NCBI RefSeq assembly: GCF_017877135.1 | Contig: NZ_JAGIPH010000003.1 | Span: 496,001-560,000 of the forward strand | Source: Neorhizobium galegae | Lineage (GTDB): Bacteria; Pseudomonadota; Alphaproteobacteria; Rhizobiales; Rhizobiaceae | Length of the DNA: 64,000 bases | Direction: 5' to 3' | Part shown: positions 43,895 through 55,581 of the stretch, one piece after another | How the letters are laid out: every line of letters starts with the position of its first letter | How positions within the stretch are numbered: position 1 is the first letter of the stretch | The notes under the pieces: model-generated | Seen by the model: the letters and a program-made list of their open reading frames with translations, nothing else | Databases searched by the model: none | What the model was told of the DNA's origin: nothing | Position numbers and translations under genes: made by a program

Positions 43895-44229
43895 CGATTA
43901 TTCCTCACGATTGTTTTTCGATATATCTAAGATAATCGACATCCATCGAAGCGCAAGAGGCAGACCTATCTAAGATCGATCTTTTTTTGATTGAACGCCG
44001 CAGGATCCCCGGATCCTGTGGGATAGCGCCAGGCAAAGCAGGAACGCACCTGCTGTCTCAGATATATCGAAGATTTCATTTCACAGGCTGCGGACCGCAT
44101 CTGACAGGTTCCGACAGCAGCTGCGCACATGTTGAAATATGCATCTGAACGCCGAGCCATTGTCATTTTCCTGATGCGCCCCCGTGGCATTGACCCTACA
44201 CTTGCGCTGTAACGAACGAGGGACCGTCC
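43895..44229. other. Divergent intergenic region, PadR gene to nucleotidase gene
   Basis: No gene is seen in these 335 bases. The region carries the three operator-like repeats at 43924, 43967 and 44065 and should hold promoters for both flanking genes. It is AT-rich compared with both. Confidence 0.55.
43924..44074. promoter_or_regulatory. Three PadR-like operator repeats
   Basis: TATCTAAGATA at 43924-43934 is a perfect 11-base palindrome. TATCTAAGAT recurs at 43967-43976 and TATCGAAGAT at 44065-44074. They lie directly upstream of the padR gene and towards the divergent nucleotidase gene, so both could be controlled. Confidence 0.55.
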
Positions 44230-46218
<1,989 letters not shown>

Positions 46219-46272
46219 GCGGACAGCCTCGACAGACACGCCGCCGGCAGGACCATGCCGGCGGTCACGGCG

Positions 46273-46626
46273 TCAATGCAGCTGCCCGCCGTGGCTCTCG
46301 CGGGCAAGCGCTTCGAACACCGCCTGCATGTCCTCGGGATCATCGTTGACTACGAATGGCTTTGCCGCGCTTTCCGGCATTGCGTGGCTGACGACGAACA
46401 GGAAGGCGACCTCTTCCAGCATCAGCGTTTCGGATGCCTCAAAAAGCACCGATGCATCCAGCGACACATCGAGCAGAACGCCGGAGGCTCCAGCCAACAT
46501 CTTGGCATCCAGTTTTTCCGGTGTGATCGGACCTACGATCTCCACGCCGGATGCTGCCCAGGCCCGCCGCGCCGAAGGAGAGACAAAATCCTCGGCGGCA
46601 ACGATGATGATCTTCAATTTCTGCAC
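46273..46626 (-). CDS. Single-domain response regulator (receiver only)
   Basis: The 117-residue protein is a stand-alone receiver domain. The expected residues are in place: acidic pair E12-D13 (VAAEDF), phosphoacceptor D53 (GVLLDVSLD), S80 (VVSHAM) and K89-P90 (AKPFVV). It has no output domain. It starts at a GTG (46626). No histidine kinase is nearby. Such proteins act as phosphate relays or sinks in rhizobial two-component networks. Sequence divergence from typical receivers is large, so the call rests on motif spacing. Confidence 0.6.
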   Translation of the reverse strand: MQKLKIIIVAAEDFVSPSARRAWAASGVEIVGPITPEKLDAKMLAGASGVLLDVSLDASVLFEASETLMLEEVAFLFVVSHAMPESAAKPFVVNDDPEDMQAVFEALARESHGGQLH

Positions 46627-46884
46627 CTTGATGCGGCTCCCAGGCGCTGGACATCTCTTTAATATTTACGCACACCTGCTGCCACCTGTTCAATGCTTCC
46701 CAACAGTCGAAGGGCGCAACAGTTTCATCCAGGAGATGCCAATCGCGTCATAGCGATCGCAAGCGCTCAAGGCCACCCATGCAGGGACGCAAACTGCCGG
46801 GGGCGCAACCGCTGACAGCAGCGAAGGCCGAAGCCGGCCTTCCTGCAATGGATCGGTACAAGGTCTTCTCGGCAGCCATCCGCC

Positions 46885-47916
46885 TTAGTGGCGGTGCGGT
46901 TCGCCCGCCGTGGTCACGCCTGCCTGCGAAAACGTCGCCATGCCGGAGTGGCAGGCGGCGGCGGCCTTGACGATGCCGGCAGCAAGTGCCGCGCCCGTTC
47001 CCTCGCCAAGCCGCATTCCAAGCGCCAGAAGCGGCGTCTTTCCAAGCTTTTCGATGGCCTTCAGGTGGCCCGGCTCGCCGGACACGTGGCCGATCAGGCA
47101 ATGATCGAGCGCTGCCGGATTGGCGGCCTTCAGGATTGAGGCGGCCGCCGTTGCCACATAGCCGTCGATCAGCACCGGGATCTTTTCCACCCGGCAGGCG
47201 AGGATCGCGCCGGCCATGGCCGCCACTTCGCGCCCACCGAGACGCCGCAGCACTTCCAGCGGATCGGACAGATGATCCTTGTGAAAGGCCACTGCCGCCT
47301 TCACCGCGGCGATCTTGCGGGCCAGAACCTCACCCTGCGAGCCGGTGCCGGGGCCAACCCAGTCTTCCGCATCGCCACCGTAAAGCGCCAGATTGATGGC
47401 GGCGGCGATCGTCGTATTGCCGATGCCCATTTCGCCGATGCACAGAAGGTCGGTGCCGCCGGCAATCGCCTCCATGCCGAAGGCCATCGTTGCGGCACAG
47501 TCGCGCTCCGAAAGCGCCGGCTCGCAGGTGATGTCGCCGGTCGGATAATCCAGCGCCAGATCGAAGATCTTCAGGCCGAGGTCATAGGTGGCGCAGATCT
47601 GGTTGATGGCGGCACCGCCTGCGGCAAAATTTTCCACCATCTGCTGCGTCACGCTTGGCGGATAGGGCGTGATTCCATGCTTTGCCACGCCATGATTGCC
47701 GGCAAAGATGGCGACCAGCGGACGGTTGACCGCCGGCGCCCGCCCCGTCCAGGCCGCCAGCCAGTAGGCGATCTCTTCGAGCCGACCCAGCGAGCCGGCG
47801 GGCTTGGTCAATTGCTGGTCACGCTCGCGGGCATTGACCAGCGCACGGGTGTCGGGGCCGGGAAGCTCGCGCAGCAGCACGCGAAAATCGTCGAAAGGCA
47901 GGCCGCTCATGCTCAT
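46885..47916 (-). CDS. cobT: Nicotinate-nucleotide--dimethylbenzimidazole phosphoribosyltransferase
   Basis: CobT (CobU in the aerobic pathway nomenclature) activates dimethylbenzimidazole to alpha-ribazole phosphate for the lower loop of cobalamin. I start it at 47916 (MSMSGLPFDDFRVLLRELPG). The 343-residue product has LTKPAGSLGRLEEIAYWLAA, VAIFAGNHGVAKHGITPYPP, CIGEMGIGNTTIAAAINLAL, LIDGYVATAAASILKA and the catalytic region ALGMRLGEGTGAALA. It is divergent from cobS, the next enzyme of the pathway. The frame continues to 48120 but only as a shadow of cobS. Confidence 0.95.
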   Translation of the reverse strand: MSMSGLPFDDFRVLLRELPGPDTRALVNARERDQQLTKPAGSLGRLEEIAYWLAAWTGRAPAVNRPLVAIFAGNHGVAKHGITPYPPSVTQQMVENFAAGGAAINQICATYDLGLKIFDLALDYPTGDITCEPALSERDCAATMAFGMEAIAGGTDLLCIGEMGIGNTTIAAAINLALYGGDAEDWVGPGTGSQGEVLARKIAAVKAAVAFHKDHLSDPLEVLRRLGGREVAAMAGAILACRVEKIPVLIDGYVATAAASILKAANPAALDHCLIGHVSGEPGHLKAIEKLGKTPLLALGMRLGEGTGAALAAGIVKAAAACHSGMATFSQAGVTTAGEPHRH

Positions 47917-48015
47917 CGGATGATTCTTCCTTTGGTCTTGTCTCGCCGCGCTATGTTTGTGCGACGGAATCTGATTTGCTGGCCCCCTGTTTATCAGGCA
48001 TCGACGGAGGAACAA

Positions 48016-48813
48016 CTGCCAAACGCCAAGGAATTTTGGTTGGATTTTGCGACCGATCTTGCCCGCTCGCTCGCCTTTTTGTCGCGCCTGCCGGTTCCGG
48101 CGCGGTTTTTCAAGGGCCATGACGGAACGGTATCACGCGCCTGCCGCGCCTTTCCCCTGGCCGGCGCGCTGATTGCCGTACCGCCGGCGCTCGTGCTTCT
48201 GGTGCTTGGACACCAGACGGCGGCGCCGCTGGTCGTCGCACTTCTGACGCTTGCACTGATGGCAGGTCTGACCGGCGGCCTACACGAGGATGGTGTGGCC
48301 GATTGCGCCGATGGGCTCGGTGGCGGCCGCGACAAGGAGCATGCGCTTGCCATCATGAAGGACAGCCGGACCGGCAGCTACGGCGTGCTTGCCCTCATCC
48401 TGTCGGTCGGCGTGCGCGCTGCGGCCCTTTCCGCGCTGATCACGGCGGGCTCGGCATCGCTCGCTGCCCTGTCGCTCGTCACCGCCGCGGCGGTATCGCG
48501 CGCGCTGATGGTGTGGCACTGGGCAGCACTTGCCCCTGCCCGCGCCAATGGCACGGCGGTTGCCGTCGGCCAGCCCCAGGCGGATGCGCGCCTTTTCGCC
48601 CTGGTCTCTGCAAGCCTCCTCGCGCTTGTCTGCCTCGGCCGACCGTTCGGACTTTTCCCCTTGCTGCTGTCGCTTGGCGTCGCCGCCCTGTCTGCCCATC
48701 TCTTCACGCGCTTTGTGTCGAACAAGATCGGGGGACATACGGGCGACACGATTGGCGCCACCCAGCAGATCACGGAAATGGCACTGCTCTCAACCCTTGT
48801 GATCATGCTCTGA
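48016..48813 (+). CDS. cobS: Adenosylcobinamide-GDP ribazoletransferase (cobalamin synthase)
   Basis: CobS (CobV) joins adenosylcobinamide-GDP to alpha-ribazole in the inner membrane, completing cobalamin. The membrane protein contains LARSLAFLSRLPVPARFFKG, the active-site block GGLHEDGVADCADGLGGGRD, MKDSRTGSYGVLAL and the C-terminal KIGGHTGDTIGATQQITEMA. The start is unusual: no ATG fits well. A CTG at 48016 sits five bases after GGAGG; a TTG at 48040 has AGGA seven bases before it; an ATG at 47953 lacks a ribosome site. I place it at 48016 (265 residues) by ribosome-site strength. Confidence 0.9.
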   Translation: MPNAKEFWLDFATDLARSLAFLSRLPVPARFFKGHDGTVSRACRAFPLAGALIAVPPALVLLVLGHQTAAPLVVALLTLALMAGLTGGLHEDGVADCADGLGGGRDKEHALAIMKDSRTGSYGVLALILSVGVRAAALSALITAGSASLAALSLVTAAAVSRALMVWHWAALAPARANGTAVAVGQPQADARLFALVSASLLALVCLGRPFGLFPLLLSLGVAALSAHLFTRFVSNKIGGHTGDTIGATQQITEMALLSTLVIML

Positions 48814-48831
48814 CAGGCCAATATTATCCTT

Positions 48832-49047
48832 ATGATCAGCCCCTGTATTCGCGTCTGCAGCCTTGATGAGACAACCGGCCTCTGCACCGGCTGCGCCCGC
48901 AGCCTTGACGAGATCGGCGGCTGGGTCACCTTCACCGAGCATGAGCGGCGAGACATCATGGCAGCGCTTCCCGCGCGGCTTGCAAGCCTTGCGCTGACGG
49001 CTGTTCAAGGCGCGCCGTCAACCGGTCGGAATGGTCACGCCTCATGA
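48832..49047 (+). CDS. DUF1289 family protein
   Basis: The 71-residue protein is of the DUF1289 family, with four cysteines arranged PCIRVCSLDETTGLCTGCAR near the N-terminus, then SLDEIGGWVTFTEHERRDIM. The cysteines probably bind zinc or an Fe-S cluster. Its stop overlaps the next start (ATGA at 49044), so translation is coupled to the protease gene. It lies 18 bases after cobS on the same strand. Function is unknown. Confidence 0.85.
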   Translation: MISPCIRVCSLDETTGLCTGCARSLDEIGGWVTFTEHERRDIMAALPARLASLALTAVQGAPSTGRNGHAS

Positions 49048-49748
49048 ACGGCCTTACCCTCGTGCTGATCCTGCTTGTCGGCGGCCTTGGACTTCTGGTC
49101 TTCAACCACGACACCGGCCAGACCTTCGGCATGGCCAATGACGATTTTGCCCACCTCATCTATCTCCTGCCCATTGCAGCGGTTTTGTCTGCGGGCATTT
49201 TGGCCGGCCGGCGCGGACCGGCCGGAGAAGTGCTGCGCAACATCGTCATCTGGCTGATGATCATCACGGTGCTCGTCGCCGGCTATCTGTACCGCGACGA
49301 TTTCAGCCGCTTTGCCGCGCGCATGACGGCCGGCCTGATGCCGGGCAGCGCCGTGGTGATGACGACGAGCGAAGGCGGCCAGGAAGTCATCCTGCACCGC
49401 CGCCTCGGCGGTCATTTTCAGGCGCGGGTCGAGGTGGATGGCACGACGATTCAGATGCTGGTGGATACCGGCGCAAGTGCGGTCGTGCTGTCGGCGGAAG
49501 ATGCCGAACGCCTCGGGTTGAAACCGGAGACACTGACCTATTCCGTGCGGGTGCAGACGGCAAACGGCGAAGCCTATGCGGCTCCGGTGCGCCTGTCGCG
49601 CGTGGCAATCGGCCCCATCGAGCGCGAAAATATCCGCGCCCTGGTGGCCGAAGAAGGGCGCCTCACCGAGAGCCTGCTCGGCATGACCTTCCTCTCCACC
49701 CTGGGCTCGCTGCAGATCCAGACCGACGAGTTGAAGCTGCGCGACTGA
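49044..49748 (+). CDS. Membrane-anchored retropepsin-like aspartic protease (TIGR02281 type)
   Basis: The 234-residue protein has two to three N-terminal membrane helices (LTLVLILLVGGLGLLVF, LIYLLPIAAVLSAGILAG, NIVIWLMIITVLVAGYL) and a C-terminal single-lobe aspartic protease domain facing the periplasm. The active site is MLVDTGASAVVLSAEDAERL near residue 135, followed by the family pattern LGMTFLSTLGSLQIQTDELK. Such proteases work as dimers and are common in alphaproteobacteria. Its start overlaps the DUF1289 stop. The target is unknown. Confidence 0.9.
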   Translation: MNGLTLVLILLVGGLGLLVFNHDTGQTFGMANDDFAHLIYLLPIAAVLSAGILAGRRGPAGEVLRNIVIWLMIITVLVAGYLYRDDFSRFAARMTAGLMPGSAVVMTTSEGGQEVILHRRLGGHFQARVEVDGTTIQMLVDTGASAVVLSAEDAERLGLKPETLTYSVRVQTANGEAYAAPVRLSRVAIGPIERENIRALVAEEGRLTESLLGMTFLSTLGSLQIQTDELKLRD

Positions 49749-49850
49749 CGGCAGCAGCCCCACCGCGCCCTCTATCCTTCCGCAATGCCGGCCCTTCTTT
49801 CGCAGGTGGCCGTGTCCGCCAAAAGACAAGATCCGGAGGATTGATCAAGC

Positions 49851-49869
49851 ATGCCGGACTTTCCGGCAT
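49851..49869 (+). terminator. Hairpin between the protease and MFS genes
   Basis: ATGCCGGA and TCCGGCAT form a perfect 8-bp stem with a 3-base loop. No T-run follows, so it may be a weak terminator or a leader structure of the MFS gene. Confidence 0.35.
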
Positions 49870-49937
49870 GGAGCCAAACGGTCCTGAGGTCCATGGTGCG
49901 GATGGTTCTTCCAGCCCCATACAAGGACAATTCTCTG

Positions 49938-51143
49938 ATGACGCATCAATCCTGCGCGGACGACATATGCCGCAGCGATGAGAGCCGGTCCGCCTGGCTT
50001 GCGGTCGCCTCCCTGGCTCTTGGCAGCTTCAGTCTCGTCACGGCCGAATTTCTGCCGGCAAGTCTCATCCCCGCCATTGCGACCGATCTCTCGATCAGCC
50101 CCGGTCTTGCCGGACAAACGGTCACGGCGACAGCCGCCATCGCGGCCTTTGCAGGGCCCGGCATCGTCGTTGGCGCACGCAGGCTCGATCGTCGGGTGGT
50201 GCTGTTGAGCCTCAGCCTTCTGCTTGTCATTTCCAGCCTGATTGCGGCCACGGCATCGGGCTTTGCGCTGCTGCTTCTCGCCCGCTTGCTTCTTGGCGTC
50301 GCGCTTGGCGGCTTCTGGGCACTGTCGGCGGCGTTCGCCATGCGCCTCGTTTCGACGGACAACCTGCCCCGCGCCATGGCAATCGTCATGGCCGGCGTTT
50401 CCGTCGCCACCGTTTGCGCCGCCCCGCTCGGTGCCTGGATCGGCAACCTCCTCGGCTGGCGGTCGGCCTTTGCATTGACGGCGGGGCTCGGAATCATTGC
50501 CCTCACGATCCAGGCACTGACGGTGCCCGCCATGCCGCCGGCTGGTCACGCCGGCTTTGCCACCATGGCGCGGCTGTTTCGCCGCCCTGCTTTGCGCACC
50601 CTGCTGCTCGTCATCGTCTTTGCCGTCGCGGGGCATTTCGCCGGCTTCACCTTCATCCGCAGCTATCTGGATGAGGTCATCCGTCTCGACGTGACGAACG
50701 TCTCCTTGGTTCTGCTCGCCTTCGGGATTGCCGGATTCTTCGGGAATATGGCGGGTGGCGCGGTGTCGGCGCGCAGCAGCAGCCTCTCACTTGGCCTCGC
50801 CGCCGGCCTCATCGCGCTTGCGGCGGCCACCATGGCGCTGTCGGCCAGCATTCCGGCTCTCGCCATCGCCGCTGTCGCCGTCTGGGGTTTCGGGTTCGGC
50901 GCCTTTCCCGTCAGCGTCCAGAGCCGGATCACCCGCATCGCCTCCGACGAGGTGGAGAGCGCCGGCGCCGTGATGCTGACCACCTTTCAGGTCGCGATAT
51001 CGGCCGGTGCCATCATCGGCGGCCTTCTGGTGGATGCGATCGGACCGATCGGCGTCATCAGCTTTGCCGGGGCGGCGACGGCGCTCGGCGCGTTCATGAT
51101 GATGGCTGGAACCTCAAGGCAGGCGGCAGAGGACGCCGCCTGA
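49938..51143 (+). CDS. MFS transporter, sugar/drug efflux type (AraJ-like)
   Basis: The 401-residue inner-membrane protein has twelve predicted helices and belongs to the AraJ/NepI group of the major facilitator superfamily, which export sugars, purines or drugs. Family segments are ALGSFSLVTAEFLPASLIPA, LLARLLLGVALGGFWALSAA and GVSVATVCAAPLGAWIGNLL. I start it at 49938 (MTHQSCADD); an ATG at 49851 has a better ribosome site (GGAGG) but adds residues unlike the family. The substrate cannot be predicted. Confidence 0.88.
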   Translation: MTHQSCADDICRSDESRSAWLAVASLALGSFSLVTAEFLPASLIPAIATDLSISPGLAGQTVTATAAIAAFAGPGIVVGARRLDRRVVLLSLSLLLVISSLIAATASGFALLLLARLLLGVALGGFWALSAAFAMRLVSTDNLPRAMAIVMAGVSVATVCAAPLGAWIGNLLGWRSAFALTAGLGIIALTIQALTVPAMPPAGHAGFATMARLFRRPALRTLLLVIVFAVAGHFAGFTFIRSYLDEVIRLDVTNVSLVLLAFGIAGFFGNMAGGAVSARSSSLSLGLAAGLIALAAATMALSASIPALAIAAVAVWGFGFGAFPVSVQSRITRIASDEVESAGAVMLTTFQVAISAGAIIGGLLVDAIGPIGVISFAGAATALGAFMMMAGTSRQAAEDAA

Positions 51144-51191
51144 TCTGCATAGGAACAGGGGCGGTCGCCGACGGCACCGCCCTTGTTGATG

Positions 51192-51953
51192 CTATTTGCG
51201 CAGGCGATACCCGGTCTTGAAGATCCAGGCCAGCACGCTCAGGCACAGGGTCAGGAAGACCGCGATCATCGCCAGGCTGATCAGCGGATTGACGTCGGCG
51301 ATCTCGTAAAAGCTCCAGCGAAAGCCGGAGACGAGGTAAAGCACCGGGTTGAGGTGGCTCACCGCCTGCCAGAAGGGCGGCAGCATGTCGATGGAATAGA
51401 AGCTGCCTCCCAGAAACGTCAGCGGCGGCACGACCAGCATCGGCACCAGGTTCAACTGCTCGAAATTATCCGCCCATATGCCGATGATGAAGCCGAAGAG
51501 CGAAAACGTCACCGCCGTCAGCACCATGAACATCAGCATGATCAGCGGATGCGCGATAGTAAGGTCGACAAAGAGCGATGCGGTCGCCAGGATGATCAGG
51601 CCGACGATGAGCCCCTTGGTGGCCGCCGCCCCGACATAGCCGATGACGATCTCCGCCATGGAGACCGGGGCTGAGAGGATCTCGTAGATCGTGCCAGTGA
51701 ACTTTGGAAAATAGATGCCGATGGAGGCGTTGCCGATGCACTGGCTGAGCAGCGTCAGCATGATCAGGCCCGGCGTGATGAAGGCGCCATAGGAGACGCC
51801 ACCCACCTCGTTGATGCGCGAGCCGATCGCCGTGCCGAACACGATGAAATAGAGGGATGTGGTGATGACGGGCGAAATGACGCTCTGCAGCAGCGTGCGC
51901 TTCATCCGCGCCATCTCGAAGAAATAGATGGCCTTGATTGCCTCGATATTCAT
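51192..51953 (-). CDS. ABC-2 type transporter permease
   Basis: The 253-residue protein has six helices and the ABC-2 pattern of export permeases: [60 protein letters not shown] and the closing block [20 protein letters not shown]. It resembles the YadH family. Its start overlaps the stop of the ATPase gene by 4 bases (ATGA), so the two form one exporter. The substrate is unknown; relatives export polyketides or envelope components. Confidence 0.9.
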   Translation of the reverse strand: MNIEAIKAIYFFEMARMKRTLLQSVISPVITTSLYFIVFGTAIGSRINEVGGVSYGAFITPGLIMLTLLSQCIGNASIGIYFPKFTGTIYEILSAPVSMAEIVIGYVGAAATKGLIVGLIILATASLFVDLTIAHPLIMLMFMVLTAVTFSLFGFIIGIWADNFEQLNLVPMLVVPPLTFLGGSFYSIDMLPPFWQAVSHLNPVLYLVSGFRWSFYEIADVNPLISLAMIAVFLTLCLSVLAWIFKTGYRLRK

Positions 51954-52876
51954 GGCCGTTCTCCGACAAGCGAGACAAATATGTCTTCAAGCGAGCTTTG
52001 CCGGGTGGCGACATCGCTGATTGACAGTCCCTCCGCCTCGATGGCGGCAAGCACGGCGCCGATGCGCCCCTCGCCGGCGCCATTGCCATACTCATGCACC
52101 AGTCCGCGCCCGCCATCGGCAAGCGTCAGGCCAAGGGCTGCAAGCGTAGGCGGCAGGCTCTCCAGCGGCTCCTTCAACTCCAGTCGCAACTGTTTGCGCC
52201 CGAGCTTTTGCATCAGCGCCCGCTTTTCCTCGACCAGCAGCAGTTCACCGCCGCTGATGACACCGATTCGGTCAGCCATTTCCTCGGCTTCCTCGATGTA
52301 ATGCGTGGTGAGGATGACGGTCACGCCCGTCTCGCGCAGCCGGCCGATGGCGGCCCACATGCCGCGGCGAAGTTCGACATCGACGCCTGCCGTCGGCTCA
52401 TCAAGGAAGAGGATGCGGGGCTCATGCGCCAAAGCCTTGGCAATCAGCACGCGCCGCTTCATGCCGCCGGAAAGCTCGCGCAGCTTGGCATTGCGCTTGT
52501 CCCACAGCGTCAGGTCCTTGAGGATCTGCTCGATCAGCGCCGGATTGGACTTTGCCCCATGCACGCCGCGCGAAAACGTCACGGTATTCCACACGGTTTC
52601 GAACTGGTCGGTGGTCAGTTCCTGCGGCACGAGTCCGATCAGCGCGCGGGTCTTGCGAAATTCCTGGACCACATCATGCCCGCCAACCAGCACCGTGCCC
52701 GATGTGGGAACGGAGATCCCGCAGATGATCGAGATCAGCGTTGTCTTGCCGGCGCCGTTCGGGCCGAGCAGCGCCAGGATTTCTCCCTCGCGGATCTCCA
52801 GATCAACGCCTTTCAGCGCCGAAAACCCGTTGGCATAGGTCTTGGTGAGTTTTTGGATGGACACAATGGAGGACAT
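51950..52876 (-). CDS. ABC transporter ATPase (YadG-like)
   Basis: The 308-residue ATPase partners the overlapping ABC-2 permease. I start it at 52876 ([20 protein letters not shown]); the longer frame to 52990 has no family similarity. Walker A is [13 protein letters not shown] near residue 38, the signature is [15 protein letters not shown], and Walker B is [17 protein letters not shown] with [15 protein letters not shown]-terminal domain of about 80 residues follows, as in drug and polysaccharide exporters of this class. ddl lies 133 bases upstream on the same strand. Confidence 0.92.
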   Translation of the reverse strand: MSSIVSIQKLTKTYANGFSALKGVDLEIREGEILALLGPNGAGKTTLISIICGISVPTSGTVLVGGHDVVQEFRKTRALIGLVPQELTTDQFETVWNTVTFSRGVHGAKSNPALIEQILKDLTLWDKRNAKLRELSGGMKRRVLIAKALAHEPRILFLDEPTAGVDVELRRGMWAAIGRLRETGVTVILTTHYIEEAEEMADRIGVISGGELLLVEEKRALMQKLGRKQLRLELKEPLESLPPTLAALGLTLADGGRGLVHEYGNGAGEGRIGAVLAAIEAEGLSISDVATRQSSLEDIFVSLVGERP

Positions 52877-53009
52877 GAGGGGATGAGCACACGCGTTGGG
52901 CAGGATATGCGCTTTATATAGGCACGCCTCCGCAATAGCGAGGGGTCGGGGTCGCCAACCCTCGAAGTGCCCTCGCCTCGACCCCCTCAAATGCTCGCCC
53001 CTTCGGGTC

Positions 53010-54068
53010 CTATTTGCGGCGCTTCAGCGCAAACTCCACCGCCACGTCGATCCACCCAGAATAGCTCACGCCGCACTGCGACAGTGCCAGCGGATACATG
53101 CTGCGATCGGTGCAGCCGGGCATAGTATTGATCTCGTTGAGGTAGAGGCTTCCATCCTCGAGCAGGAAGAAATCGACGCGCGCAATCCCCTCGCAGCCCA
53201 GCGCCCGGAAGGCTTTTGCGGCCAGCCTGCGCGCATCCTGCGCAATCTCGTCCGACACCAGTGCCGGCACATGGATCGCCGCACCGTCCGGATCGAAATA
53301 TTTGGCTTCGTAATTGTAGAAGTCATGTTTTCTGGAGGTGACGATTTCGCCAGGCGGCGACACGGTGAGACTGCCATCGGCCTGTTCCAACACGGCGCAT
53401 TCGATCTCGCGGCCGGCAAGAAACTGCTCCACCAGCAACTTGTCATCGAATTCGAAGGCCTTGGTCAGCGCCGGCAGAGCCGCCTGCGCGCCATCGACAC
53501 GCGACACGCCGAAGGATGATCCCTGCCGCGCCGGCTTGACGAAGAAGGGATAGCCGAACTCCGCCTCGAGCGCTGCCACATCCGGCACGTCTCCAGCCGC
53601 AAGGCAGCGTGCCGGCGCGACGGGAACGCCGGCCTCCCGCAGCAGCCGCTTGGCGACATCCTTGTCCATGGCAACCGCCGAGCCGAGCAGGCCGCAGCCG
53701 GTATAGGCGACACCCGCCAGCTCTGCATAACCCTGCACCGTGCCATCTTCGCCATACGGCCCATGCAGCACCGGAAACAGCAGATCGAGCTTCGGCAGGT
53801 CCTTTGGCGCGCCGGGCTCGACGGCCACCAGAAGGCCCTCGCCGCCCGGCACCAGCGCCACCCTGATGCCGCGTTGCGCTTCCAGCGCCCGCCCCGTCTC
53901 GTCATCCTCCTGCAGCCACCATCCGCCGTCGCGGGCAATGCCGATCGGCACCACCGCGTAGCGGTTGCGGTCCATCGCCTTCATCACATTGGTGGCAGAC
54001 AGGATGGACACGTCATGTTCGGCGGATCGGCCACCAAACAGGACGCCGATGCGGATTTTTGGGCTCAT
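53010..54068 (-). CDS. ddl: D-alanine--D-alanine ligase
   Basis: Ddl makes the D-Ala-D-Ala dipeptide for peptidoglycan in the cytoplasm. The 352-residue product has the ATP-grasp architecture: [20 protein letters not shown] at the N-terminus, [20 protein letters not shown], the ATP-binding [17 protein letters not shown], and the metal site [12 protein letters not shown] variant ([19 protein letters not shown]). Standard ligases read PGFT here; this one has PGCT. It is of the longer DdlA type and lies outside a division cluster, so it may be a second ligase. Confidence 0.92.
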   Translation of the reverse strand: MSPKIRIGVLFGGRSAEHDVSILSATNVMKAMDRNRYAVVPIGIARDGGWWLQEDDETGRALEAQRGIRVALVPGGEGLLVAVEPGAPKDLPKLDLLFPVLHGPYGEDGTVQGYAELAGVAYTGCGLLGSAVAMDKDVAKRLLREAGVPVAPARCLAAGDVPDVAALEAEFGYPFFVKPARQGSSFGVSRVDGAQAALPALTKAFEFDDKLLVEQFLAGREIECAVLEQADGSLTVSPPGEIVTSRKHDFYNYEAKYFDPDGAAIHVPALVSDEIAQDARRLAAKAFRALGCEGIARVDFFLLEDGSLYLNEINTMPGCTDRSMYPLALSQCGVSYSGWIDVAVEFALKRRK

Positions 54069-54243
54069 GGGATCTCCGGAAAAGGATTTTTGACAGCAAT
54101 GGAAGGGCGATGGAAGGAGGTCGGGCCGTCTGCAGCCGAGCAGAAGGGGTCAATTCCGCTCCGGTTGCATGTGTGAGCATCATCGCCACTATGTCGAAAG
54201 TCGGGCCGCACGCATGGGCAGCCACCGTGCGTCGACAAATAAA

Positions 54244-55581
54244 TTAATCGCAATAGCGGTTGCCGGTGGCGCGGCTGCGCAGGTCGAAGTGAAAATGGTT
54301 CCAGTGCTCCGGATTGCTGCCGGGACCGAGAACGGTGTTGAAATACTTGCAGCTGTCGGAGCGCACGGCCTTCAGGAGCGCGCCTTCGCGGAACGAAAAC
54401 AGGCCCTTCTTGCGCACATCGATCTCATGACCGTTGTTCAGCACGAACTTGCCGACATCGATTGCATTGCCGTGAGCATGTTCCGACATCGGGTTGTAGC
54501 GCTGCCGGCTGTTGTTCATGCGCCGGCAGGAATAGCCGCCGAGCGGCTCGATCGTCTTCACGCTGGTGAAATAGCGCAGGCGCGAGGACGGTGTGAGCTC
54601 GTTCTTCACCCATTTGGCAAAGGCAAGGGTCGTCTGGCAATTGAGCGTGACCGAGGGTCTCACGTCGATATCACCGGACAGGCCCGACAGCTCCACCGGA
54701 TAATCGATGCCGCAGCTTGGCCCGTCCGAGATGCGCGGCTTGTCGCGAAACTCGACGCCAATGCGCTTCAGCTCGCGCCGGCAGGCAATCTCGGAAGCCG
54801 GCATCGGGCCGTCAACCGGAGCGTCCATGCGGGGACTTTCGATGGGCCCGGTCGGATTGCGCGGCATCAGCATCGCCACCTGCTTCGGCTCCGGCTCGGG
54901 TTCGGCACGGCTTGGCGGCACGACCGGGCTCTGGTCGCTCCAGCGCGGCACCGCGGCCACCGAAGCACCGGCATTTGTGATGCGGCCCGAGCGTGTGGAA
55001 ACGGTTGCGCTCGTTCCGAGGCCAACCGATGGCACTGCGCCGGCTGGCACCACGGATGCCACCTGGCGTGCAGGCGCGAGCGGCCTTGGCGGGGCGTTCC
55101 CGGAAATATCCCGATCCTGCTCCTCGGCAAGCCCGACGACCCGGGCGCTCTCGGGGACCGGAGGCAAGACACCGTCCCCACCGGATGCGGCCTTTCCGGC
55201 GGTTGCGGCGGATGTCGGGTGACCGGCGGGAGAGAGCGTCAGCGTGCCAAGCGATGTCGGGGGTGCCCCCATCACGATCGGTCGGTCTGTCGCCTGACGG
55301 GGCACGGACGCGCCGGCATAGACGGAACCGGATGGGCTTTCGCCCGCCGCTCCTTGCGTCTGGTTATAGGTCTGCGCCATCGGCTGCGGCGCTGCCGCAT
55401 AACCCTGCTCGGCGGGTGTGGCTGGAAGTGATGCCGGCGGCACCAGAGGCCGGATCGAACCCACGCGCGCGCCGGTATCGACCGATTCGAGCGGCATCAG
55501 CCCATCTGCCGAGCATCCGACCAGCATCGTCGAAATCATCAGGAAGGCCATCGCCCGCCGGGAGGAAAAAGCATACGCCAT
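54244..55581 (-). CDS. Extensin-like lipoprotein
   Basis: The C-terminal 180 residues match the bacterial extensin-like domain (PF06904 type): CRRELKRIGVEFRDKPRISD, CGIDYPVELSGLSG, GYSCRRMNNSRQRYNPMSEH, AHGNAIDVGKFVLNNGHEID and NPEHWNHFHFDL, with the histidines of a zinc peptidase fold related to D,D-carboxypeptidases. The N-terminus has a lipoprotein signal (MAFLMISTMLVGCSADG, lipobox LVGC), and a long proline/alanine-rich linker separates the two. I start it at 55581. It should sit in the periplasm, anchored to a membrane. Cell-wall action is inferred. Confidence 0.85.
   Translation of the reverse strand: MAYAFSSRRAMAFLMISTMLVGCSADGLMPLESVDTGARVGSIRPLVPPASLPATPAEQGYAAAPQPMAQTYNQTQGAAGESPSGSVYAGASVPRQATDRPIVMGAPPTSLGTLTLSPAGHPTSAATAGKAASGGDGVLPPVPESARVVGLAEEQDRDISGNAPPRPLAPARQVASVVPAGAVPSVGLGTSATVSTRSGRITNAGASVAAVPRWSDQSPVVPPSRAEPEPEPKQVAMLMPRNPTGPIESPRMDAPVDGPMPASEIACRRELKRIGVEFRDKPRISDGPSCGIDYPVELSGLSGDIDVRPSVTLNCQTTLAFAKWVKNELTPSSRLRYFTSVKTIEPLGGYSCRRMNNSRQRYNPMSEHAHGNAIDVGKFVLNNGHEIDVRKKGLFSFREGALLKAVRSDSCKYFNTVLGPGSNPEHWNHFHFDLRSRATGNRYCD

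Noticed and set aside
47917..48015. Cobalamin riboswitch between cobT and cobS
   Set aside because: The gap is only about 100 bases, too short for the aptamer, and no B12-box-like sequence is seen.
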